A DNA stretch of 23,681 nucleotides, taken from DASZHJ01 sp035581425. Lineage in GTDB: Bacteria > Pseudomonadota > Alphaproteobacteria > ATCC43930 > CGMCC-115725. The stretch is from NCBI GenBank assembly GCA_035581425.1, contig DATJVP010000033.1, positions 1 through 23,681 on the forward strand, written 5' to 3'. Below, piece after piece: positions 6,952-15,549 of the stretch. Numbering within the stretch: position 1 is the stretch's first letter; each line of letters opens with the position of its first letter. The position numbers and the translations under genes were made by a program. Under the pieces are notes generated by a model. That model did not search any database, was not told where the DNA came from, and worked only from the letters and a program-made list of their open reading frames with translations.

Positions 6952-9900
6952 TCAAGCCACAGGCTCTGGGATCGGCTCGATGTCCACCAGGAACGCCTTG
7001 AATTCCGGCGTCTCGATGTTGGCATCGCCGACGAAGGGCGTGAGGCTGTTGGGCCCGAAACCCTTGCGTGCCACGCCCATGAAGCCCCAGTGCAGCGGTA
7101 TCCCCACGATGTGCACGGTCTTGCCGTCGCAGGTGAGGGGGGTGATGCGCTTGGTCACCACGGCCTTTGCCTCGACGGAGCCGCGCTTCGACCAGACGCG
7201 GACCCAGCCGCCCGAACTGATCCCCTTCTCTTTTGCGAGCTGCTCGGAGATCTCCACGAAGAACTCCGGCTGCATCACCGCATTGGGCCAGACATGCTTG
7301 GTCCAGAAGTGGAAGTGCTCGGTGAGGCGATAGGAGGTGGCGGCGTAGGGGAATTCCTTACTGTCGCCGAACTGCTCCATGTCGCCTTTGAAGACCCGGG
7401 CCACGGGATTACCTCGCACCTTCGGCGCGACCGGGTTCACCACCGGAGACTCGAAGGGCTCGTAATGCGCGGGGAACGGCCCGTCGCGCATCATGCCGCG
7501 CGTGAAGAGGCGCGAGACGCCCTCGGGGTTCATGATGAAGGGCATGACCACCTCGGGCTTCGCGGTCGGTGCGATGTCCGGCACGTCGTAACCCGCCCAT
7601 TTGCTGCCGTCCCACTCGATGAGCTTCCGCGTGGGATCCCAGGCCTTGCCCTGCAGATCGGCCGAGGCGCGGTTGTAGAGAATCCGCCGGTTGACCGGCC
7701 AGGAGAACGCCCATTTGAGATAGGCGCCGGTGTCGTCGGGGTCGCTATTGTCCCGACGCGCCATATTGTTGCCGGCCTCGTTGAAGCAGCCGGAATAAAT
7801 CCAGCAGCCGCAGGCGGTGCTGCCGTCGTCGCGCAGGACCGCGAAGCTCACGACCTGCTTGCCCTTCTCCAGGACCTTCTTGGTGGAATCGTTGGGATCG
7901 AGCACGTCCTCGACGATGTACCCGTTGATCTCGCGCGCGATCTCATCGGATTTGGGATCGCTTGGATCCTTGTAGGGCCAATGCAGATTGAGGATGGGAT
8001 CGGCGAATGCGCCACCCTCCTTCTGATAGAGCGCTTTCAGACGCAGATGTATCTGCGCCATGATCCAAACGTCAGTCCTGGCCTCGCCCGGCGCGTCGCC
8101 GCCCGGCCAGTGCCATTGCAGCCAGCGCCCGGAATTCGTGAGCGAGCCCTCATCCTCCGCGAAGCAGGTCGAGGGGAGTTGGATGACCTCCGTCTGAATC
8201 TTGGTGGGATCGACGTCGTTATACTTGCCGTGATTGTCCCAGAACCGCGCCGTCTCTGTATCGAGCGGGTCCATTGCGACCAGGAACTTAAGGTTCGAGA
8301 GCGCGACCGTGCACTTCTTGCGGTTGGGCGCCGAGAGCAGCGGGTTGAAACCCTGGCAGACGTAGCCGTTCACCTTGCCCTGATGCATCATGTCGAAGAT
8401 GCGCAGCACGTCGTAGGAGGGAACGTCGAGTTTCGGCAGGTAGTCGTAAACGAAGTCGTTTTCCTTCGTCGCCGCCGGTCCCCACATCGACTTCTGGAAG
8501 CTCACGAAGAACTTCCTGTAGTTCTGCCAGTAACTCATCTGGCCCGGCTGCAGCGGCTTGAAGCCGCGGGTCGACATATAGGTGTTGAGGTCGACCTCCT
8601 TCTCCACCGGCAGCGTCAGATAGCCGGGGACCAGGTTGGACATTAGGCCCAGATCCGTGAGTCCCTGAATGTTCGAGTGCCCGCGGAGTGCGTTCATGCC
8701 ACCGCCGCGCAAGCCGATGTTGCCGAGGATGAGCTGCAGCATCGCCATGGCCCGGATGTTTTGCGAGCCCTTGGAATGCTGGGTCCAGCCCAGCGCGTAC
8801 ATCGACGTCATGACCTTGTTCTTGGCGGAGGTCTCGCCGATCCACTGGCACACCTTCAGGTACTTATCCTTGGGCGTGCCGCTGATACGCTCGACCATCT
8901 CGGGAGTAAAGGCCGCGACGTGCGCCTTGAGCAGATTCCAGACGCAACGGGGGTTTTGCAGAGTGGGATCCGTGGCCGCGAAGCCATCCGCAGTCATCTC
9001 GTATTCCCAGCTCGACCTGTTGTAGTCGCGCTTCGCCTCGTCGTAGCCCGTGAAGAGCCCATCCTTGAAGGAGAAGCCCTCCTTCACGATGTAGGTCGCG
9101 TTGGTATAGGCCTTGACGTAGTCCCACTGCACTTTGTCGTTGGCGATGCAGTAGTTGATGACGCCCAGCAGGAACGCAATGTCCGTGCCCTGGCGGATCG
9201 GCGCGTAGAGATCGGAAACCGAGGCCGAGCGGGTGTAGCGGGGGTCGACGACGATGAGCTTGGCGCCACGATGCGCCTTCGCCTCGACGACCCACTTGAA
9301 GCCGCAGGGATGAGCCTCCGCGGCGTTACCGCCCATAATAACGACGAGATCCGTGTTCCTGATATCCGTCCACGAATTCGTCATCGCGCCACGACCGAAT
9401 GTTGGGGCCAGACTGGCCACCGTGGGGCCGTGTCAAACTCTCGCTTGGTTGTCGAACGCCACTATCCCGGTGCTGCGGACCACCTTGTAGGTCGCAAACG
9501 CCGTTTCGTTGGTGGTTGCTGAGGCCGCAAGGAAGCCGGTGGTCGTCCACCGGTTCACCGTCACCCCATCGCCATTCTTGACGATGAAGTTCTTGTCACG
9601 ATCGTCCTTGAGGAGCCGCGCCACCCGATCGAGCGCCTGATCCCAGCTCACGCGCTCGAACTTGCTCGAGCCGGGCTTGCGGATCATCGGGTATTGGAGC
9701 CGAGACTCCGAATGGACGAAATCGAGGAGGCCGGCCCCCTTCGGGCAAAGCGTGCCGCGATTGGTAGGGTGATCCGGATCGCCCTCGATGTGGACGATCT
9801 TTGCCTTCTCGCCCTTCGACCGGTCACCCTCCGAATAGAGGATGATGCCGCAGGCGACGGAGCAATAGGGACACGTGTTTCGGGTTTCCTTGGTGCCCGC

Positions 9901-10032
9901 GAGCTTGAAGGGCCGGATCATCTCGGCATAGGCGGATTCGACGTCTCCGAATCCGAATGCCCCCAGACTCGTGCCCACCACGCCCGCGCCTGCCGATTGC
10001 AAGAATCGGCGCCGCGAGAACTCGATATTCAT
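6952..10032 (-). CDS. fdoG: Formate dehydrogenase alpha subunit (selenoprotein, Mo/W-bis-MGD)
   Basis: Catalytic subunit oxidising formate to CO2 in the periplasm. The gene reads through an in-frame TGA at 9435-9433, giving 1026 residues with Sec at position 200 in the context NQARV-U-HGPTVASLAP. E. coli FdnG has Sec196 in the same context. A conventional gene caller would split it into 6952-9420 and 9433-10032. The N-terminus has a Tat signal, SRRRFLQ (6-12). The [4Fe-4S] site is C54, C57, C61 and C96 (CPYCSVACG, GTLCPKG). Later blocks such as MGGNAAEAHP, YALGWTQHS, LRGHSNIQG and SFAVLRDDGSTACGCW match the FDH-N/O family. ATG 10032 is preceded by GGAGGA. It is the first gene of the operon that also makes SelA, SelB and tRNA-Sec. 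Molybdenum versus tungsten cannot be decided. Confidence 0.97.
9390..9435 (-). promoter_or_regulatory. Bacterial SECIS hairpin with UGA(Sec) codon of FDH alpha
   Basis: Directly after the UGA (9435-9433) the mRNA can fold into a hairpin. The lower stem CACGGCC (9432-9426) pairs with GGUCGUG (9396-9390), 7 bp with one G-U. Above an internal loop, the apical stem GGCC (9418-9415) pairs with GGCC (9409-9406) and closes an AGUCU loop. This matches the placement and the (A/G)GUCU apical loop of the E. coli fdhF/fdnG SECIS elements bound by SelB. The pairing was found by eye and no folding energy was computed. Confidence 0.88.
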
Positions 10033-10239
10033 CAGCAGTTTCCTCCAGCCCTTGCACGCCCATTCGGTTGCGGGCGTCCGCACAAACTTTATTGTTCTTA
10101 GAAGCCTATCGCTCGGGGAACCCTGCTGTCAAACGGCGCGGTGCGCAGGGCATGGCCGGCCCGCCGGGGCGCACTAGTTCAATTCCCGACAGCGCTAATC
10201 CCGCGCCTCGGTCCCCGGTGCGCGGACGAGGAGGCCACA
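10033..10239. other. Divergent intergenic region, fdh operon versus hypothetical gene
   Basis: These 207 nt separate FDH alpha (minus) from the hypothetical gene (plus). They hold the putative fdh promoter and both ribosome sites (GGAGGA for fdh, GAGGAGG for the hypothetical gene). I saw no terminator, operator with clear dyad symmetry, or RNA gene. For the plus-strand gene no convincing promoter was found. An AT-rich patch around 10083-10100 contrasts with the GC-rich surroundings and lies at the expected fdh transcription start. Confidence 0.6.
10103..10132 (-). promoter_or_regulatory. Putative sigma70-type promoter of the fdh-sel operon
   Basis: On the minus strand a perfect TTGACA (10132-10127) is followed after 18 nt by TAGGCT (10108-10103), which keeps the T1, A2 and T6 of a -10 box. 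Transcription would begin near 10096, leaving a leader of about 60 nt before the FDH alpha ATG at 10032. The leader contains the GGAGGA ribosome site. No clear FNR, ModE or NarL-type operator was recognised. Confidence 0.45.
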
Positions 10240-10971
10240 ATGTCGATCGACCTGCACGCGGAACGCCTTTACGACGACATCGAACTCGTTCGAGGAGCGG
10301 GTCGCCGCAAGCGCGGTCAGCTCTGCATCATGTCATTCGTCGCCTATCTCGCGGGCGAACGACACACAGATCACCCAAGAACCGCCTCACCCTTTTTGCG
10401 GAACTTCGCCATCCAGTTGAACGACGGCGTCGTGGCGGAACTGCGCCGCGACCTCAAGCCCTTTGCCCCGAGGATCATCGGCAGTAACGACGGCCGCGAC
10501 TACGAACGTGCTGCGATGGCGGTCAAGATGGCAATGGACGAGGTGCTACCGCGGGCGACGAAGGATTTCCTGGAGGGGAGCCGCCGCGTTGCCTTGGAGC
10601 CCTGCAACAAGTCGCTGTTTGCCGTCGGCTCGGGCTGGAGCGACACGGAACCTACGGAGAGTATCGCGGCTCGGTTCCGCGGCGTGCGCGATGCCGGCGA
10701 GCGGCGCGAGTGGCTCGCACTCGCGACCCGCGTGGGGCAGCTCTTCACGGCACTCGTCCAATGCGCGCCAAACCCCACGGCTCAGCGCTGGTATTGGGCG
10801 AAGGCATTGGACCTCCTCGACCGCTTCTGTGAGATCGGCGCCGATTGCCGCGCTCAGCCGAAGGCGACAGTGGAGCCGGCGCGCGAGCCCGAGCGCGCCC
10901 TACCCGAGCCTCGCCCCCGCAGCCGGATCTCGCGCGCGCTCCGGGCAGCCCTCGATTTCGTCTCAGTCTGA
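10240..10971 (+). CDS. Hypothetical protein, conserved-looking N-terminal domain
   Basis: A 243-residue soluble protein without signal peptide or membrane helix. ATG 10240 is preceded by GAGGAGG at a good distance, supporting this start. The N-terminal part contains CIMSFVAYLAGERHTDHPRT, followed by ASPFLRNFAIQLND and LKPFAPRIIG. From memory this resembles a widespread uncharacterised bacterial domain with the pattern C-x-M-x-x-x-A-Y-x-A-G-E-x-x-x-D-x-P-x-x-x-S-P. The middle is helical and rich in Arg and Glu. The C-terminal 45 residues are Pro/Arg-rich (about 205-230) and end in a basic amphipathic stretch. It is divergent from the fdh operon, separated by 207 nt, and 132 nt upstream of the sugar ABC operon. 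No function can be assigned. Confidence 0.8.
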   Translation: MSIDLHAERLYDDIELVRGAGRRKRGQLCIMSFVAYLAGERHTDHPRTASPFLRNFAIQLNDGVVAELRRDLKPFAPRIIGSNDGRDYERAAMAVKMAMDEVLPRATKDFLEGSRRVALEPCNKSLFAVGSGWSDTEPTESIAARFRGVRDAGERREWLALATRVGQLFTALVQCAPNPTAQRWYWAKALDLLDRFCEIGADCRAQPKATVEPAREPERALPEPRPRSRISRALRAALDFVSV

Positions 10972-11103
10972 GGATCCGGCAGTCCCAGGTTGCGCTTGAC
11001 AGGGGATTGGCCGAGGCGGAACCCTCTCCGCATCGAATATCGAGCCATGGCCGATCGCTTGCCGACGGGCACGGGCTCTAGAAGACGACCCGGAGGGAAC
11101 CCC

Positions 11104-12384
11104 ATGCAGCGCAGACACCGCATCCGCGCGATTCTTGCAGGCTTTGCGCTCGCCGCGTTCAGCACCGGCGCAAATGCCGCGACCGAGATCCGCGTCGCCT
11201 GCTATTCCGACGGCAATGAATGCGAGGCGACGCAGGCGCTGCTGCCGAAATTCGAGAAGGAGCATCCGGACGTCAAGGTGGTCATCGACAAGCAGGCCTA
11301 TAAGGCGATCCTCGAAAGCTTGCCAGTGCAACTCGCGGCGGGAGAAGGTCCCGACATCGCGCGCACCACCGATTTCGGCATCATCGCTCAGTATTTCCTC
11401 GACCTCCGCCCGCTCGTGAAGGACGCAGCCTATTGGGACGCCAATTACGGGCCGACGCTCGATTGGCTCCGCGCCGATCCCAACGATAAAGGTATCTACG
11501 GCCTGCCGACGCAGATCACTGTAAGCGCTCCCTTCGTCAATAAGACGCTCTTCGAGCAGGCGAAGGTCGAGATGCCTGGGGCCAAGGCGACTTGGGAGGA
11601 TTGGGCGAAGGCGACCAAGGCAGTCGCGAAGGCGACCGGTGTGCCCTTCGCGATGGCCTGGGACCGCAGCGGGCACCGCTTCTCCGGCCCCGCAGTGAGC
11701 CAGGGCGCCAAATACTTCGCGGCGGACGGTGCGCCGGCTGTCGTCGACGACGCCTTCAAGGCGATGGCGCGGAGCTTTGTCGCCTGGAATCAGGACGGGA
11801 CCATGCCGAAGGAGGTCTGGGGCGGCCAAGGCGGCGGCGGCTATCGCGATGCCTTCGAGGAGTTCGCAAACGGCCAAATCGTGCTCTACCTCTCCGGAAG
11901 CTGGAACATCGCGCGGATGGAGAAGCAGATCGGCACCAACTTCGATTGGGTCGCGGTGCCGAATCCCTGCGGTCCAGCGGCCTGCAGCGGCATGCCCGGC
12001 GGCGCCGAGTTCGTCGCCTTCAAGACGAGCAAGCACCCGAAGGAGGTCGCGGCCTTCCTCGACTTCATGGCCTCGGAGCCGATCTACGCGGAATGGATGT
12101 CGATGACGCGCAATATCCCCGCGAACGCCTCACTGCAGAAGAAGGGCGTCGAATACGCTCTCTCGCCCGCGGGCACGGCCGCGATGAAAGTCTTCGTGCA
12201 GCAAGGCGCGCAGCTCTCCCCGGTCGCCTATCGCCTACAGGGCTATCGCTACAAGCAGGTGATCTTCAATCCGATTGCCGACCGCCTCGGACAGGCGGTC
12301 GCCGGGCAGATCACCGTCGACCAAGCGCTCGACCGCATCACTGCCGACGTGAAGGACCAGCTTGCGACTGCGATGAAGAAATAG
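11104..12384 (+). CDS. Sugar ABC transporter periplasmic binding protein (family 1)
   Basis: A 426-residue extracellular solute-binding protein that would deliver a carbohydrate to the two permeases downstream. The Sec signal peptide spans about residues 1-25 (MQRRHRIRAILAGFALAAFS, then TGANA), with cleavage before ATEIRV. The mature part has the MalE/UgpB-like pattern: LLPKFEKEHPDVKV, AAGEGPDIARTTDF, a region around YGLPTQITVSAPFVNK, LYLSGSWNIARM and PGGAEFVAFKTSKHPKEVAAFLDFM. I chose ATG 11104 because of GGAGGG six nt upstream and the clean signal peptide; the upstream in-frame extension lacks both. Its TAG overlaps the GTG of the first permease by 1 nt. The linked GH31 enzyme suggests an alpha-glucoside ligand, but the sugar is not readable from sequence. 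Confidence 0.93.
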   Translation: MQRRHRIRAILAGFALAAFSTGANAATEIRVACYSDGNECEATQALLPKFEKEHPDVKVVIDKQAYKAILESLPVQLAAGEGPDIARTTDFGIIAQYFLDLRPLVKDAAYWDANYGPTLDWLRADPNDKGIYGLPTQITVSAPFVNKTLFEQAKVEMPGAKATWEDWAKATKAVAKATGVPFAMAWDRSGHRFSGPAVSQGAKYFAADGAPAVVDDAFKAMARSFVAWNQDGTMPKEVWGGQGGGGYRDAFEEFANGQIVLYLSGSWNIARMEKQIGTNFDWVAVPNPCGPAACSGMPGGAEFVAFKTSKHPKEVAAFLDFMASEPIYAEWMSMTRNIPANASLQKKGVEYALSPAGTAAMKVFVQQGAQLSPVAYRLQGYRYKQVIFNPIADRLGQAVAGQITVDQALDRITADVKDQLATAMKK

Positions 12385-13406
12385 TGGCAGGACCCTTGAG
12401 CGACGCCGTCACGGATCGAAGCGGGGCGCTCGCCCGGCTCGGCGCGTCGCTCCTCGGCCTCGTCTTCAACCTCGCGGAGCGTCCGATGGCGCTCGCGCAG
12501 AAGGCGCTCGGTCCCCGCCGCCTTCCCTGGGTGTTCCTGACGCCAAACCTCGTCGTCTTCGGCATCTTCACCTTCCTGCCCATCGCAATCGACATCCATT
12601 ACGCGCTTACCGGCGGCGCGCAGCTCCTTCCTTCTCAGCGTCCCTATGTGGGGCTCGAGAATTTCCACGACCTCTTCGAGTGCGAGAACTATCTCGACCC
12701 CACGAGCTGCAAGCGCGACCTCTTCTGGTTCGGGATCTACAACACCGCGGAATTCGTCGTGCTTCAGGTCGGCCTCATGATCGTCTTCAGCCTGATGACG
12801 GCGCTGGTGCTCAATCGCAAGATCATCGGCCGGGGCTTCTTCCGCGCGGTCTTCTTCTATCCCGTGCTGCTCTCGCCAGTTGTGGTGGCGCTGATCTGGA
12901 AATGGATTCTGCAGCGCCAGGGTCTACTCAACGCGGCGCTCGACGGCGCCGGCCTCTCGACCACGGACTGGCTTCTCGACGCGCATTGGGCCTTCGGTTG
13001 GACGGTCTTCGTGAGCATCTGGGCGCATATGGGCTTCTACACGCTCATTCTGTTGGCGGGGCTCCAGGCGATCCCCCGCGACGTCTATGAGGCCGCGGAA
13101 ATGGACAGCGCGGGCCCCTGGCGCGTCTTCCGCCGCATTACCCTACCGCTCCTCGCGCCCAACCTCGCGGTCGTGGTGGTACTCGCGCTGATCCGCGCCG
13201 TGCAGATCTTCGACGAAGTCTACGTCCTCACGGGCGGCGGGCCCGGCTCCGCCACGACCTTCATGGTGCAATACGTCTTCCAGACCGCCTTCACGCAGCA
13301 GGTGCGGCAATACGGTCTCGCCGCCGCGGCCTCCCTCCTCCTGGCGGGCGTGCTCTTCTGTCTCACGCTGGTGCAGCTACGGGTCATGCGGAGCAAGGGC
13401 CGATGA
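12384..13406 (+). CDS. Carbohydrate ABC permease, MalF/UgpA-like
   Basis: Inner-membrane permease of 340 residues with about six hydrophobic segments (near 48-70, 118-143, 153-177, 203-228, 257-275 and 309-333). The cytoplasmic EAA loop, which contacts the ATPase, is at about 237-259 (EAAEMDSAGPWRVFRRITLP). QIFDEVYVLTGGGPGSATT is the usual MalF-family C-terminal block. The start is taken as GTG 12384, overlapping the binding-protein TAG by one base. The first 45 residues are not membrane-like, and an ATG at 12486 is an alternative. A periplasmic loop between segments 1 and 2 has two cysteines (C100 and C109), which might form a disulfide. It pairs with the next gene. Confidence 0.93.
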   Translation: MAGPLSDAVTDRSGALARLGASLLGLVFNLAERPMALAQKALGPRRLPWVFLTPNLVVFGIFTFLPIAIDIHYALTGGAQLLPSQRPYVGLENFHDLFECENYLDPTSCKRDLFWFGIYNTAEFVVLQVGLMIVFSLMTALVLNRKIIGRGFFRAVFFYPVLLSPVVVALIWKWILQRQGLLNAALDGAGLSTTDWLLDAHWAFGWTVFVSIWAHMGFYTLILLAGLQAIPRDVYEAAEMDSAGPWRVFRRITLPLLAPNLAVVVVLALIRAVQIFDEVYVLTGGGPGSATTFMVQYVFQTAFTQQVRQYGLAAAASLLLAGVLFCLTLVQLRVMRSKGR

Positions 13407-14455
13407 CGCGCCTCCTCGCGATGCTCACGGCAAGGCGCGGGCGGGGGCATCTGCACTGGACCGATTGGGCGAGCTACCTGCATCTGCTAATCGGTCTCCT
13501 GCTGATGTTCGGGCCCGTGCTGTGGCTCGTGCTCTCCTCCTTCAAGAGCGAAGCCGGGCTCGTCGAGTTCCCGCCGCGTCTTCTCCCCTATGAGCAGGCG
13601 CGAGTTTCCGTCGAGGGCTATCAGCAGCCGCTTGCGCTCTTCCGGATTACCGCCGGCGACATGAAGGGCCGCGAGCTCGCGGAGGTGCGTCGCATCGGTT
13701 TGCAGGCACAGATGGTCGATCCCGCCAATCCCCGCGAGATCATCCGCATCCCCGCCCAAGACCGCGAGCGCGTGATGCGGCTTCACTTCGCGCTCGAGAA
13801 TTACGGAGACCTCACGGGCCGCTTCGCCTTCGGGACCTATCTCTGGAACAGCGTCTTCATCACGGCGATGGCGACGCTGATTACACTGCTGGTGAACTCG
13901 ATGGCTGCCTTCGCGCTCAGCAAATATCGCTTCTCAGGGCGCGATGCGGTCTTCGTCACGATCCTCGCGACCCTGATGATTCCGCCGACCATCATCCTCG
14001 TGCCGAATTTCTTCATCGCCTCGGCTTTGGGCCTCGTCAACAGCCCCTGGGGCGTGATCTGGCCGGGGGTTGCGACGCCGACGGGCGTCTTCTTGCTGCG
14101 ACAGTATATGCTGACGATCCCTGACGAGCTCATCGACGCCGCGCGCATGGACCACGCGAGCGAGTGGCGGATCTATTGGCGGATCGTGCTGCCGCTCTCA
14201 GCACCCGCGCTCGCGGTGCTCGCGATCTTTTCGGTGATGTGGCGCTGGAACGAGTTCCTCTGGCCCATGATCGTCCTCAACCGCAGCGAGACCTTCACCC
14301 TGCAGCTCGCGCTCAACTCGTTCCAAGGTGAGCTCACGACCTCTTGGAATTACCTGCTGGCGATGACTGTGCTGACGCTGCTGCCGGTGACCGCGATCTT
14401 CCTGCTGCTGCAGCGCTACATCACCCAGGGCATTGCGTCTGCGGGAGTGAAGTGA
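13403..14455 (+). CDS. Carbohydrate ABC permease, MalG/UgpE-like, with periplasmic insert
   Basis: Second permease of the importer, 350 residues. Hydrophobic segment 1 (about 24-47) ends in the family motif SSFKSE. The EAA loop is at about 246-268 (DAARMDHASEWRIYWRIVLP), and the C-terminus has the usual MRWNEFLWPMIV-type block (WRWNEFLWP). Between segments 1 and 2 lies a polar insert of roughly 70-80 residues (about 60-135) that includes YQQPLALFRI and VDPANPREIIRIP and is predicted to be periplasmic. MalG-type proteins usually have a shorter loop, so this may form a small domain contacting the binding protein. ATG 13403 overlaps the preceding TGA as ATGA. The stop overlaps the ATPase ATG as TGATG. 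Confidence 0.93.
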   Translation: MTRLLAMLTARRGRGHLHWTDWASYLHLLIGLLLMFGPVLWLVLSSFKSEAGLVEFPPRLLPYEQARVSVEGYQQPLALFRITAGDMKGRELAEVRRIGLQAQMVDPANPREIIRIPAQDRERVMRLHFALENYGDLTGRFAFGTYLWNSVFITAMATLITLLVNSMAAFALSKYRFSGRDAVFVTILATLMIPPTIILVPNFFIASALGLVNSPWGVIWPGVATPTGVFLLRQYMLTIPDELIDAARMDHASEWRIYWRIVLPLSAPALAVLAIFSVMWRWNEFLWPMIVLNRSETFTLQLALNSFQGELTTSWNYLLAMTVLTLLPVTAIFLLLQRYITQGIASAGVK

Positions 14456-15549
14456 TGGCAACCCTGCAACTCCGCCGCGTCGTGAAGCGCTTCCACGAGA
14501 CCGCCGTCATTCATGGCGTCGACCTCGAGGCGGCCGAGGGCGAGTTCGTGGTCTTCGTCGGGCCCAGCGGCTGCGGCAAGTCGACCCTCCTGCGCATGAT
14601 CTGCGGTCTCGAGGAGGTGAGCGAGGGCGACATCCTCATCGACGGCGTGCGCGTCAACGAGGTACCGCCTGCGCGACGCGGCCTCGCGATGGTCTTCCAG
14701 TCCTATGCGCTCTACCCGCACATGAGCGTCTATCAGAATCTCTCCTTCGGTCTCGAGAACCTGCGCCTGCCGCGGGCGGAGATCGATGCGAAGGTGCGCG
14801 AGGCGGCGCGGATGCTCCGCTTGGACCAGTTCCTCGAGCGTCGGCCGACCGCGCTCTCCGGCGGACAGAGGCAGCGCGTCGCGATCGGCCGCGCGATCGT
14901 GCGCGAGCCCCGCATCTTCCTCTTCGACGAGCCGCTTTCCAATCTCGACGCCGAGCTCCGCGTGCAGATGCGCGGCGAGATCGCGCAGCTTCACCATCGG
15001 CTTGGTACGAATATGATCTACGTGACCCACGACCAGGTCGAGGCGATGACCATGGCGGACAAGATCGTGGTGCTCCGCGCGGGCCGCATCGAGCAGGTAG
15101 GGGCGCCGCTCGAGCTCTACAACGCGCCCGCAAACCAGTTCGTCGCAGGCTTCATCGGTTCACCCCGCATGAACTTCCTCGAGGGCACCCCAACGGCGGT
15201 CGACGGCTCGATCGGTGTCGTGGTCGAGGGCATCGGTACCATCCGCACCGATGCCTCCGGCGAGGGAGTGACGGAGGGCGCGCGCGTGACGCTCGGCATC
15301 CGCCCCGAGCACGTGGCGCTCGGCCGTTGCGGGTGCAACGATGTGAGCTTCGATGTCGCGCAGAGCGAGCAGCTCGGCAATACCACCACACTTTTCTTCG
15401 CGTCGCCCGGCTTCGCGGTCCAGGTCGCGGGCCAGGTTCCTGCGCGGCGCGGTGAAGCCATGAGCCTCAACCTGCCGCCGGATCGCTGCCACGTCTTCGA
15501 CGCCGATGGCAAGGCGCTGCCGCGGCAGTCGAAAGGAGCCGCCGCGTGA
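14455..15549 (+). CDS. ABC transporter ATPase, MalK/UgpC type
   Basis: Energising ATPase of the sugar importer, 364 residues. The nucleotide-binding domain has Walker A GPSGCGKST (36-44), Q-loop Q82 in MVFQSYALYPHM, signature LSGGQ (134-138), Walker B IFLFDE (154-159), D-loop SNLDAELR and switch H192. The C-terminal part, from about 235, is a TOBE/MalK regulatory region (GSPRMNFLEG, TLGIRPEHVALG). Full length and intact motifs mean it is probably functional. MalK/UgpC-type ATPases are often shared among several sugar importers. The ATG is coupled to the permease stop (TGATG), and its own TGA overlaps the GTG of the glycosidase gene. Confidence 0.95.
   Translation: MATLQLRRVVKRFHETAVIHGVDLEAAEGEFVVFVGPSGCGKSTLLRMICGLEEVSEGDILIDGVRVNEVPPARRGLAMVFQSYALYPHMSVYQNLSFGLENLRLPRAEIDAKVREAARMLRLDQFLERRPTALSGGQRQRVAIGRAIVREPRIFLFDEPLSNLDAELRVQMRGEIAQLHHRLGTNMIYVTHDQVEAMTMADKIVVLRAGRIEQVGAPLELYNAPANQFVAGFIGSPRMNFLEGTPTAVDGSIGVVVEGIGTIRTDASGEGVTEGARVTLGIRPEHVALGRCGCNDVSFDVAQSEQLGNTTTLFFASPGFAVQVAGQVPARRGEAMSLNLPPDRCHVFDADGKALPRQSKGAAA

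Noticed and set aside
6754..8646. Plus-strand 630-codon open frame antisense to FDH alpha and beta
   Set aside because: The opposite strand encodes well-conserved FDH subunits; the long frame is the usual mirror of a GC-rich gene and has no ribosome site or known domain.
6952..9420. FDH alpha as a truncated or frameshifted pseudogene
   Set aside because: The only interruption is a TGA at the known Sec position, with a SECIS hairpin and with selA, selB and selC in the same operon.
10165..10205. Remnant of a tRNA 3' end (TTCAATTCCC) as an attachment site
   Set aside because: The flanking bases do not form a T stem or acceptor stem, and no integrase or direct repeat is nearby.
10996..11040. 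Promoter for the sugar importer from TTGACA at 10996-11001
   Set aside because: No acceptable -10 box lies 16-18 nt downstream (the bases there are GAACCC), so the match to the -35 alone is not enough.
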